From Candidatus Methanomethylophilaceae archaeon (GTDB lineage: Archaea > Thermoplasmatota > Thermoplasmata > Methanomassiliicoccales > Methanomethylophilaceae), in assembly GCA_016296195.1 (NCBI GenBank), contig JAEDJU010000092.1:1-5624 (forward strand): DNA of 5,624 nt. The letters run 5' to 3'. This document shows, in pieces, positions 1 through 5,161 of this stretch (position 1 is its first letter; every line of letters begins with the position of its first letter). The notes beneath the pieces were generated by a model. It did not search any database and was not told the DNA's origin. It saw only the letters and a program-made list of their open reading frames with translations. Both the position numbers and the translations under genes were made by a program.

Positions 1-2
1 TG

Positions 3-650
3 GTCGTATGTGCCTTCGGACTGGAGTTCCTGATGGACAACATCGAGGTGCCGACGATGTTCTTCTTCGCGGCACTGATAGTCGCCCAGATCCCCGACAT
101 AATGAAACTGGGTGACGATGGGGAACCCCTGTCGGGATGGAACATCCTCGCATTCATCGTCGGATTCGCGATAATGATCTCGTTCCTGTTCATGGGAGAT
201 GGGAACAATGTGGAACTCGAGGGCATCACCGGGACGATCCTGATGGTCCTCGTGGGTGTCATCCTGGCGGTGTCCAAGCTCGCCCCCGGAGTGAGCGGGT
301 CCACGGTGCTGCTGGCATTGGGGATGTACGCCCCGTTCATGCACGCACTCACCGACCTCGACATCGGATATCTCCTTCCGGTTCTCGTAGGACTCGTCAT
401 CGGGGTCCTCGGATTCTCCAAGGTCGTGGACCACTGCATGAGGAACCACAAGAAATCCACCTACGTCACGATCCTCGGACTGACTGCCGGATCCGTGATC
501 ACCGTCTCCGTACAGGCCATCATGAAACTCAGTGGTACGGACATGGTCGCCATGAGCATCGCCGGGATCGTCATCGGTCTGCTCCTCGGTATCGGACTCA
601 GCAGGATAGCGTCCTCCTACGCAAAGGAGACCATATCCGAGAAGGTCTGA
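3..650 (+). CDS. DUF368 / PopT-like polyprenyl-phosphate translocase, C-terminal part (5' end outside window)
   Basis: Integral membrane protein of the DUF368 family. Bacterial members (PopT) return undecaprenyl phosphate across the cytoplasmic membrane; an archaeal member would plausibly move dolichyl-type phosphate, which is inference. The frame is open from base 3 with no stop and ends in TGA at 648-650, giving about 215 visible codons. The family usually has two half-repeats, each with a PGxSGG/S signature; only the second, PGVSGST (about residues 95-101 from the window edge), is present, so the N-terminal half lies outside the window. The ATG at 33 is therefore probably internal. About six hydrophobic segments are visible, with the signature loop between segments three and four and a short basic stretch (MRNHKKS) before segment five. 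The last residues are charged and probably cytoplasmic. It faces arcS tail to tail. No frameshift is seen. Confidence 0.9.
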   Translation, partial: VVCAFGLEFLMDNIEVPTMFFFAALIVAQIPDIMKLGDDGEPLSGWNILAFIVGFAIMISFLFMGDGNNVELEGITGTILMVLVGVILAVSKLAPGVSGSTVLLALGMYAPFMHALTDLDIGYLLPVLVGLVIGVLGFSKVVDHCMRNHKKSTYVTILGLTAGSVITVSVQAIMKLSGTDMVAMSIAGIVIGLLLGIGLSRIASSYAKETISEKV

Positions 651-660
651 GAGGATAATC

Positions 661-717
661 AACGACGGCAGGGCGATGGATAGGATGGATGGATGTTGAG
701 AACACCCTACCGCCGTT
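661..717 (+). repeat. Imperfect hairpin after the DUF368 stop, with GGAT repeats in the loop
   Basis: Bases 661-673 (aacgacggcaggg) can pair with 705-717 (ccctaccgccgtt) over 13 positions with two mismatches. The 31-nt loop contains four GGAT units (678, 683, 687, 691), three of them in tandem. The hairpin starts 10 nt after the DUF368 stop codon, so it may shape the 3' end of that mRNA. No T-run follows it directly, although a pyrimidine-rich stretch (about 743-770) lies downstream. Its role is unproven. Confidence 0.4.
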
Positions 718-777
718 CAGAAGACAGTGTACGGGGATGCACACCTTTCGTCTTCAGATTCTTCATCGACGGGAGGG

Positions 778-785
778 TATAAAAG
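778..785 (+). promoter_or_regulatory. TATA-like box TATAAAAG, ambiguous
   Basis: TATAAAAG at 778-785 is a good TATA match inside a spacer between convergent genes. A transcript would start near 806, inside the hairpin loop, and would run antisense into arcS. No plus-strand gene or recognisable RNA follows. I consider the T-run of the arcS terminator a better reading, but a short antisense RNA cannot be excluded. Confidence 0.2.
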
Positions 786-825
786 GCGGAGCGGGGGAGG
801 TCACCGAAAGTGCGACCCCCTCCGC
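781..825 (-). terminator. GC-rich hairpin plus T-run, candidate terminator of arcS
   Basis: Bases 791-802 pair with 814-825 as a 12-bp GC-rich stem with one wobble and one mismatch, and an 11-nt loop (803-813). Read on the minus strand, the direction of arcS transcription, the stem is followed after 6 nt by TTTT (784-781). That resembles an intrinsic terminator, and oligo-T alone can stop archaeal RNA polymerase. It lies about 50 nt past the arcS stop codon. The T-run is short, so confidence is moderate. The same A/T stretch reads TATAAAAG on the plus strand and could instead be a promoter element. Confidence 0.5.
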
Positions 826-840
826 AGAGTGTCTGGCTAT

Positions 841-873
841 GCTCCGAAAGTGACCGAAAGTACCTTTCGGGGC
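841..873 (-). repeat. Alternative hairpins formed by CCGAAAG/CTTTCGG copies next to the arcS stop
   Basis: CTTTCGG at 864-870 can pair with either of two CCGAAAG copies, at 844-850 or 854-860. The first gives a 10-bp stem (841-850 with 864-873, one G·U pair on the plus strand) and a 13-nt loop. The second gives a perfect 7-bp stem with a 3-nt loop. The element directly abuts the arcS stop codon (874-876), so it would sit at the start of the arcS 3' untranslated region. Another copy of the motif (CCGAAAGT) occurs at 804-811, in the loop of the neighbouring hairpin. Function unknown. Confidence 0.5.
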
Positions 874-2565
874 TCATTTGAGCTTGTGACGGATCTTGAC
901 GGCGATACCGCGCTTGAGGTCGGTCATCTCGCGTCCGCACATGAATGCGACACCGACTCCACGGACCTCACCGTTGCACACGGCGATGGCCTCGTCACCC
1001 ACATGGATGCGGGGATCCGCGGAGACGACACCGACGGCGAACAGGTTGCCCTTCATCTCGAAGTCCATGATCTCCACGGTGTTGAATCCATTCTCGGCAA
1101 GGATCCTGGCTCCATCCAGGGTCAGTGATAGCATTCCCCTCTCGGGGGTGACCATTCCCAGCTGGACCTTCTGCTTCTTGTCCTCGGGATTCTCGCGTAT
1201 GAGCTTCCAGTAGGGGAACTTTCCGATGGCGTATGTGTTCTCGTCCATCAGGAGATCGGCCGCCTCCCTTCCGAACTGGAACTCCAGGACGTTCCTCATC
1301 TGGTTGTTGCGGTCGATCAGGTAGTCCACGGGCTCCATGTCCTTGGTGATGGCCCTGAGGGTCTTGTCCAGGTTCTCCAAGGATGCGGGGGATGTGGGAT
1401 CGCCGACGACGGTGCACTCCATGTCTGCCAATCCCTCCACGAGCTCGTAGTCCTCTCCCAGATGGCAGACGACCTTGTCGTAACCCTGGGCGATGATGTT
1501 CCCGACCATCTCCCTGATGAACCTCTTCTCCTCGCATTTCCACTCCCCGGTGACGGGGATGTCGTAGGAGTTCGCGGGATAGAATGCGTCCAGCTCCCTG
1601 GGGACCACTCCCAAGGGAGAGGTGACGATGACCTCGTGGACGAGGGTGTCATGGGATGCCGTGTGGATGGCACTGGCGAAGGCCTTGTGCGATTTGGAGA
1701 TGTGATAGGGCTTCTTGGCGGAACAGGGCAGGAGCAGCAGGACCCTCTTGTTCTCGGGTTTCCTGTAGTTGGCGATGCGCTCCTTGTAGGCCTTGATGTC
1801 GGGCCTCCTGAGGGCCTGGGTGGTGTTGCAGCTGAACCTGCATCCGACGGTGGAGCATGTCTCCTCGGCGTAACGGTATCCGACATCGTCGTAGATCCTC
1901 AGTGTGGCGACGGACGAGGGAGTGGATGGCGCCCTCTGGTCGACGAGCTCCCTGAGACGGTCCGAACCGATGAAGATCCTGACCTTCTCCACCTCCTCGT
2001 TGATGGCACGGACGTTCGCCTCAGACTCGTCCTTTCCGGTGACGACCTCGGCCTCGGGAATGAGCATGATGCCGCTGAGACCGGCGGCCCTGGGAAGGGA
2101 ATCGTCGAACATGTCGATGCCCATGTAGGAGAGCATGGCGATGGTGGAAGGTTCGGCCAATCCGAGCATCATGACGATCCTGTTGAATCCGGCAGCCTCC
2201 CTGATCCTGATGACGGTGTCCACGGTCCTGCGGGAGTCCTTCCTGAGCTCGTAGGCGTTGGGGATGACAACGATCTCGACATCGTCACCGAAGACCATCT
2301 CCTCGGGAAGGGGGAGCCTCACAACGGCGACACCGTCCTTGACGGTGATATCTGACGACACACCGGAGGATGCGGTTGTCCTGAGACCCGATTCCAGGGG
2401 AACGGAGGAGCCCATGACATGGAGTGTCCTTCCGGAATCCGCATGCTCGATCCAGATGCTTTCCTTCTCATCGGAACCGATGACCGCGGGAGTGACTACC
2501 TTCTCGCCGTTCCTACTGTATTCGCAGACCCTACCCCTCTGGGACCTGGAGACGATGTCCAACAT
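874..2565 (-). CDS. arcS: Archaeosine synthase (ArcS, TgtA2)
   Basis: ArcS acts on the preQ0 base that TgtA inserts at position 15 of the archaeal tRNA D-loop, and is needed for its conversion to archaeosine; in some archaea it adds lysine and a radical-SAM partner (RaSEA) finishes the reaction. The protein has 563 residues from the ATG, usual for the family. An N-terminal TGT-like region (about 1-250) is followed by the family signature PCX3KPYX2SX2H, seen as PCSAKKPYHISKSH at about 280-293. Further conserved-looking blocks are PLGVVPREL and YDIPVTGEW (about 317-342). A PUA RNA-binding domain closes the protein (about 490-563, including VGDEAIAVCNGEVRGVGVAFM). A C-X4-C-X3-C cluster lies at about 237-246. 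I chose ATG (2565-2563) over the in-frame TTG at 2577 because MLDIVSR matches the family N-terminus and a TATA box sits about 26 nt upstream. Neither tgtA nor raSEA is in the window. Divergent from pyrB. Confidence 0.95.
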   Translation of the reverse strand: MLDIVSRSQRGRVCEYSRNGEKVVTPAVIGSDEKESIWIEHADSGRTLHVMGSSVPLESGLRTTASSGVSSDITVKDGVAVVRLPLPEEMVFGDDVEIVVIPNAYELRKDSRRTVDTVIRIREAAGFNRIVMMLGLAEPSTIAMLSYMGIDMFDDSLPRAAGLSGIMLIPEAEVVTGKDESEANVRAINEEVEKVRIFIGSDRLRELVDQRAPSTPSSVATLRIYDDVGYRYAEETCSTVGCRFSCNTTQALRRPDIKAYKERIANYRKPENKRVLLLLPCSAKKPYHISKSHKAFASAIHTASHDTLVHEVIVTSPLGVVPRELDAFYPANSYDIPVTGEWKCEEKRFIREMVGNIIAQGYDKVVCHLGEDYELVEGLADMECTVVGDPTSPASLENLDKTLRAITKDMEPVDYLIDRNNQMRNVLEFQFGREAADLLMDENTYAIGKFPYWKLIRENPEDKKQKVQLGMVTPERGMLSLTLDGARILAENGFNTVEIMDFEMKGNLFAVGVVSADPRIHVGDEAIAVCNGEVRGVGVAFMCGREMTDLKRGIAVKIRHKLK

Positions 2566-2587
2566 GGAACGTGCCAATCTGCACTGA

Positions 2588-2596
2588 CTTATAAGG
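2588..2596 (-). promoter_or_regulatory. arcS promoter, TATA box CCTTATAAG
   Basis: On the minus strand CCTTATAAG (2596-2588) is centred about 26 nt before the arcS ATG at 2565. That is the usual distance from an archaeal TATA box to the transcription start, so the mRNA is probably leaderless or nearly so. No Shine-Dalgarno precedes the ATG, in agreement. A TTG start at 2577 would lie upstream of the predicted transcript start. Confidence 0.55.
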
Positions 2597-2688
2597 GTGT
2601 CTGATGGTTTACAAAAACGGATTTCAAAACATTACAAACACTACCGGGCCTATCGATCACCTAGTGTAGGACATTTGCAAAGGCACAG

Positions 2689-2702
2689 AGGACTTCAGTC
2701 CT
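2689..2702. repeat. Short perfect inverted repeat AGGACT-TC-AGTCCT
   Basis: Six-base arms 2689-2694 and 2697-2702 are perfectly complementary around a 2-nt centre. In DNA it is a 14-bp near-palindrome. It lies in the divergent promoter region about 170 bp upstream of pyrB and 125 bp upstream of arcS, so a protein-binding site is possible but unproven. Confidence 0.35.
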
Positions 2703-2711
2703 ATTATCATG

Positions 2712-2740
2712 GGTACGATCATGTTCCCCCGAGTCGTACC
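2712..2740. repeat. Inverted repeat GGTACGA-N15-TCGTACC, candidate operator
   Basis: Perfect 7-bp arms at 2712-2718 and 2734-2740 have centres 22 bp apart, about two helical turns, as in sites bound by dimeric helix-turn-helix regulators. It lies between the divergent arcS and pyrB promoters, about 128 bp before the pyrB start. ATCATG also occurs twice around the left arm (2706-2711 and 2718-2723), 12 bp apart. No regulator is encoded here, so assignment to pyrimidine control is speculation. Confidence 0.35.
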
Positions 2741-2835
2741 GAATATTGCCTATTGAAAACCAAGAACCCTTTTGCAGTAATATTTTGAGGACATTTCAAT
2801 ATATGTTAAACATCACACGAAAAATGCCAGCACCA

Positions 2836-2845
2836 AAATTAAAAT
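2836..2845 (+). promoter_or_regulatory. pyrB operon promoter, TATA-like AAATTAAAAT
   Basis: The A/T block at 2836-2845 is centred about 27 nt before the pyrB ATG (2868), with A-rich sequence just upstream that could act as a BRE. With no Shine-Dalgarno before pyrB, this predicts a leaderless mRNA starting at or near 2868. AATATATG at 2798-2805 is the alternative box; it would give a leader of about 40 nt. Confidence 0.5.
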
Positions 2846-2867
2846 CAACCATCCCGATAACCTCAAC

Positions 2868-3797
2868 ATGGACCTCTACGACAAAGACGTTGTGTCAATC
2901 AGAGATTTCACCAAGGACCAGATCGAGAGTATCCTGGACCTTTCACAGAAGATGGTTCCCTATGCCCTGGGCGAGAAGACCAACCGCGTCCTCGACGGGA
3001 AGATCCTGGGCAACCTTTTCTTCGAGCCCTCCACCCGTACCAAGCTCTCATTCGAGAGTGCGGCATACAGGCTCGGATGCGACGTCATCGACGTGTCCGA
3101 GATGTCCATGACATCCATATCCAAAGGGGAGACCCTGGCGGACACCATCAAGATGGTCGACGCATACTGCGATGTCATCGTGCTCAGGCATCCCTACGAG
3201 GGAGCGGCGAGACTCGCGGCCAAGTTCTCAGAGAACCCCGTGATCAACGCAGGTGACGGTGCCGGATCCCACCCGACGCAGACACTCCTCGACCTCTTCA
3301 CCATGAGGGAGGCCAAGGGATCCCTCGACGGCCTGAACATCGTCCTCGTGGGCGACCTGAAGTACGGGAGGACGGTCCACTCCCTCGCAGACGCCCTGAC
3401 CATGTTCGGAGCGAAACTGACACTCGTGGCACCCGAGAGCCTCCAGATGCCCGATGACATCGTGCAGCACCTCGAGGCCAAGGGATGCCATCCCACCAAG
3501 ACCGCCGACCTGGACGGGGTCATCGACCAGGCGGACATCCTGTACGTGACGAGGATCCAGAGGGAGAGGTTCCCCGACCCCGCCGAGTACAAGAAGGTGG
3601 CCGGAACCTACAGGATCGACAACGCAATCCTCAGGGAGGCCAAGAGCGACATGGTCGTCATGCACCCCCTGCCCAGGGTGGACGAGATCGCACCCGAAGT
3701 CGATTCCACGCCCCACGCAAGGTACTTCAAGCAGGCGTTCAACGGAGTGCCCGTGAGGATGGCACTGCTCTGCTCCATCCTCGGAGGTGAGATCTGA
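2868..3797 (+). CDS. pyrB: Aspartate carbamoyltransferase catalytic subunit
   Basis: PyrB catalyses the first committed step of pyrimidine synthesis in the cytoplasm: carbamoyl phosphate plus L-aspartate gives N-carbamoyl-L-aspartate. The 309 residues match the usual length. The carbamoyl-phosphate loop is FFEPSTRTKLSFE (51-63, STRT at 55-58). The SISKGET loop carries K86, the lysine contributed across the trimer interface. R107 and H108 (LRHPYEG), HPTQ (135-138), R168, TRIQ (228-231) and HPLPR (266-270) correspond to the known substrate-binding residues of the E. coli enzyme. All key residues are present, so it should be active. The ATG at 2868 is chosen because MDLYDKDVVSIRDF is a normal family N-terminus and a TATA-like box lies about 27 nt upstream. 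The stop codon overlaps the pyrI start by one base (TGATG), implying translational coupling. Confidence 0.98.
   Translation: MDLYDKDVVSIRDFTKDQIESILDLSQKMVPYALGEKTNRVLDGKILGNLFFEPSTRTKLSFESAAYRLGCDVIDVSEMSMTSISKGETLADTIKMVDAYCDVIVLRHPYEGAARLAAKFSENPVINAGDGAGSHPTQTLLDLFTMREAKGSLDGLNIVLVGDLKYGRTVHSLADALTMFGAKLTLVAPESLQMPDDIVQHLEAKGCHPTKTADLDGVIDQADILYVTRIQRERFPDPAEYKKVAGTYRIDNAILREAKSDMVVMHPLPRVDEIAPEVDSTPHARYFKQAFNGVPVRMALLCSILGGEI
3783..3790 (+). promoter_or_regulatory. Strong ribosome binding site of pyrI, GGAGGTGA
   Basis: GGAGGTGA at 3783-3790 is fully complementary to the usual archaeal 16S rRNA 3' end and sits 6 nt before the pyrI ATG (3797), inside the last codons of pyrB. It fixes the pyrI start. 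It contrasts with pyrB, which has no such site. Confidence 0.85.
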
Positions 3798-4273
3798 TGA
3801 CAGGAAACGCGAACATCAAGGAGATCATGCTGCCCCCCATCAGGAACGGTACCGTGATCGACCACATCACATGCGGACAGGCCCTCAACGTCATGAGGAT
3901 CCTGAACGTCAACGAGAACAACATCGACTCATCCATCAGCATCGGTATCCACGTCTCATCCGAGGAGATGGAGTGGAAGGACATCGTCAAGATCGAGGAC
4001 AGGGAGCTGGATGCGAAGACCGTCGACAAGATCGCGCTCATCGCCCCCGATGCGACCATCTCCATCATCAGGGACTTCTATGTGGCCGAGAAGTACAAGG
4101 TCCGTCTGGAGGACCACGTCGTCGGACTCGCCAAGTGCAGCAACCCCAACTGCATCACCAACAGGGGAGAGCCCGTGTCACCCGAGTTCAACGTGATCGG
4201 AAGGCACCCTCCACAGCTCAGATGCTGCTACTGCGACAGGATGCTCACGAACATCTCCGACAACCTGCTGTGA
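3797..4273 (+). CDS. pyrI: Aspartate carbamoyltransferase regulatory subunit
   Basis: PyrI dimers join catalytic PyrB trimers into the allosteric ATCase holoenzyme and bind nucleotide effectors, classically CTP as inhibitor and ATP as activator. The 158 residues fit the family. The N-terminal allosteric domain (about 5-100) starts with the typical pattern IKEIMLPPIRNGTVIDHI, including the TVIDHI segment near the nucleotide site. The C-terminal zinc domain has all four ligands: C114-X4-C119 (CSNPNC, followed by ITN) and C143-X2-C146 (CCYC), with an additional C144. The zinc domain contacts PyrB. The gene overlaps pyrB by one base and has a strong ribosome binding site, so the two subunits should be made together. 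The ATG at 3797 is the only sensible start. Confidence 0.97.
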   Translation: MTGNANIKEIMLPPIRNGTVIDHITCGQALNVMRILNVNENNIDSSISIGIHVSSEEMEWKDIVKIEDRELDAKTVDKIALIAPDATISIIRDFYVAEKYKVRLEDHVVGLAKCSNPNCITNRGEPVSPEFNVIGRHPPQLRCCYCDRMLTNISDNLL

Positions 4274-4278
4274 TCCGG

Positions 4279-4809
4279 ATGAGGATTCTGCTTATCGCGG
4301 GAATGCCCGGGGCGGGCAAGGAGGAGTTGCTCAACGTCGACCGCTCCATGGGCATCCCATTCCTCAGGATGGGGGACATCGTCAGACAGTTCCATGCCGA
4401 CTCCGGTGCGGAGATGGAGGGACTGAGCGTTGGACAGGTTGCCAACCGCGAGAGGGAGCTCCACGGGAAGAACATCTGGGCGAAGCGTGCGATAGAACGC
4501 ATGTCCGGGGACATCTTCCTGGTGGACGGATGCAGGAGCATGGACGAGGTCCGCTCCTACAGGGAACTCAGCGACCAGGTGTACATCATCGCCGTCCACG
4601 CACCGAGGATGACCAGGTACGAACGCCTCGTGGCCAGGGGACGCGATGACGCACCCCATGACATGGGGGAGTTCGATGCCAGGGACGAGCGCGAGATGGG
4701 CTGGGGACTGTCCGATGTGATAGCCTTGGCCGACCGCATGATCGTCAACGACTCCGACCTTGATTCATTCAGAACGAAGGTGGAGGAGACACTGGAGATG
4801 ATGAGGTGA
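4279..4809 (+). CDS. UPF0200 family P-loop protein, dephospho-CoA kinase-like
   Basis: Small P-loop NTPase of the archaeal UPF0200 family, related in fold to nucleotide and dephospho-CoA kinases; the substrate is not established. It has 176 residues, usual for the family. The Walker A loop GMPGAGKEE (8-16) follows the first strand MRILLIA. FLRMGDIVRQ (28-37) matches the family's conserved MGDxVR block. LVDGCRS (81-87), VHAPRMTRYERL (106-117), the arginine-rich lid (RLVARGRDD, 116-124), EMGWGLSDVIALAD (139-152) and MIVND (154-158) complete the pattern. The residue after the P-loop lysine is Glu15, not the Ser/Thr that normally coordinates magnesium. The start is ATG 4279, 5 nt after the pyrI stop; an in-frame GTG at 4270 would add three residues. 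No clear ribosome binding site is visible, so translation is probably coupled to pyrI. It overlaps the next gene by 4 nt. Confidence 0.9.
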   Translation: MRILLIAGMPGAGKEELLNVDRSMGIPFLRMGDIVRQFHADSGAEMEGLSVGQVANRERELHGKNIWAKRAIERMSGDIFLVDGCRSMDEVRSYRELSDQVYIIAVHAPRMTRYERLVARGRDDAPHDMGEFDARDEREMGWGLSDVIALADRMIVNDSDLDSFRTKVEETLEMMR

Positions 4810-5075
4810 AGTTCACCACCGCCCGTCTGTGCGGGGGGAAGGCCCTGATGGCCGTCTCCGCGGATGTCCTGGACATCGACATGGATGCGGCGGAATCCCA
4901 CTTCAGGGAACAGGGATGCGAGATAACCTCCAAGGACCCCATGATGATGGTTTTCACATGGAACGGAATGGAGACCACCCTGTACAGTCAGGGGAAGGTC
5001 ATGTTCTTCCCCCTGGAGGACAAGCAGCTCTGCATCAAGTATGCGACAGAGATCCTCGAATCCATTGTCGGATGA
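4806..5075 (+). CDS. Conserved-looking small protein, possibly a TBP-like half-repeat, function unknown
   Basis: I do not recognise a named family with certainty. The 89-residue soluble protein has no signal peptide or membrane segment. Its second half (about 47-89) alternates strand-like segments MMVFTWNG, METTLYSQGKVMFFPLED and a helix CIKYATEILESIV. This resembles half of a TATA-binding-protein repeat, where a strand ending in SGK is followed by a helix; that is inference from the pattern only. Two cysteines in the first half (C9, C38) and one in the helix (C76) are isolated and do not suggest a metal site. The GTG start at 4806 is chosen because it overlaps the preceding stop codon (GTGA) and has GGAG at 4794-4797, 8 nt upstream. 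It is the last gene of the pyrB operon. Codon use resembles the neighbours, so it appears native. Confidence 0.83.
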   Translation: MKFTTARLCGGKALMAVSADVLDIDMDAAESHFREQGCEITSKDPMMMVFTWNGMETTLYSQGKVMFFPLEDKQLCIKYATEILESIVG

Positions 5076-5088
5076 AAACCGTTTCCTG

Positions 5089-5116
5089 CCCCCTCCATTC
5101 CATTCGGGAACGGGGG
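5089..5116 (+). terminator. GC-rich hairpin at the end of the pyrB operon
   Basis: CCCCC (5089-5093) pairs with GGGGG (5112-5116), and TTCC (5098-5101) with GGAA (5107-5110), enclosing a 5-nt loop. It begins 14 nt after the last stop codon of the operon and lies between convergent genes. No proper T-run follows (atatcttctcaatatctt), so it may stabilise the 3' end rather than end transcription by itself. Confidence 0.4.
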
Positions 5117-5161
5117 ATATCTTCTCAATATCTTGCAATCCACATGTCCCAACGAATATGA

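Larger units (their letters stand above)
2597..2835. other. AT-rich divergent spacer between arcS and pyrB
   Basis: This spacer is clearly richer in A/T than the flanking genes. It holds TTACAAA twice, 23 bp apart (2609-2615 and 2632-2638), just upstream of the arcS TATA box. AGGACATTT also occurs twice, exactly 120 bp apart (2668-2676 and 2788-2796). The inverted repeats at 2689-2702 and 2712-2740 are listed separately. A second TATA-like stretch, AATATATG (2798-2805), could serve pyrB with a short leader. An open frame of 63 codons from GTG 2597 has no ribosome binding site or recognisable similarity, and I do not call it a gene. Confidence 0.4.

Noticed and set aside
803..870. CRISPR-like array from the CCGAAAGT copies
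   Set aside because: Units are only 8-10 bp with uneven spacing and no spacers of regular length.
786..873. A snoRNA-like (C/D or H/ACA) or other known RNA gene in the spacer after arcS
   Set aside because: No C/D boxes and no ACA box at the right place after the hairpin; length does not fit SRP RNA or RNase P RNA. The structures are reported as hairpins only.
727..1128. Plus-strand open frame of 133 codons downstream of the TATA-like box at 778
   Set aside because: It starts upstream of the TATA-like box and mostly runs antisense to the arcS PUA domain; composition is that of a shadow frame and there is no ribosome binding site.
1462..2355. Plus-strand open frame of 297 codons antisense to arcS
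   Set aside because: It lies wholly opposite the well-supported arcS gene, is dominated by Gly, Asp and Val as expected of a reverse-strand shadow in GC-rich DNA, and shows no family motif.
2597..2788. 63-codon plus-strand frame in the arcS-pyrB spacer, rich in His, Tyr and Arg
   Set aside because: It begins with GTG on top of the arcS promoter, has no ribosome binding site and no recognisable similarity; a degraded gene remnant is possible but unsupported.
2824..3111. ATG at 2824 as an upstream start before pyrB
   Set aside because: It is in a different frame from pyrB and its product becomes a Ser/Thr/Pro/Arg-rich shadow of the pyrB coding sequence.
3787..4278. N-terminal extension of the UPF0200 frame through pyrI
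   Set aside because: The frame stays open by chance across pyrI; the family N-terminus starts at the ATG at 4279 and the upstream peptide is arginine- and proline-rich shadow sequence.
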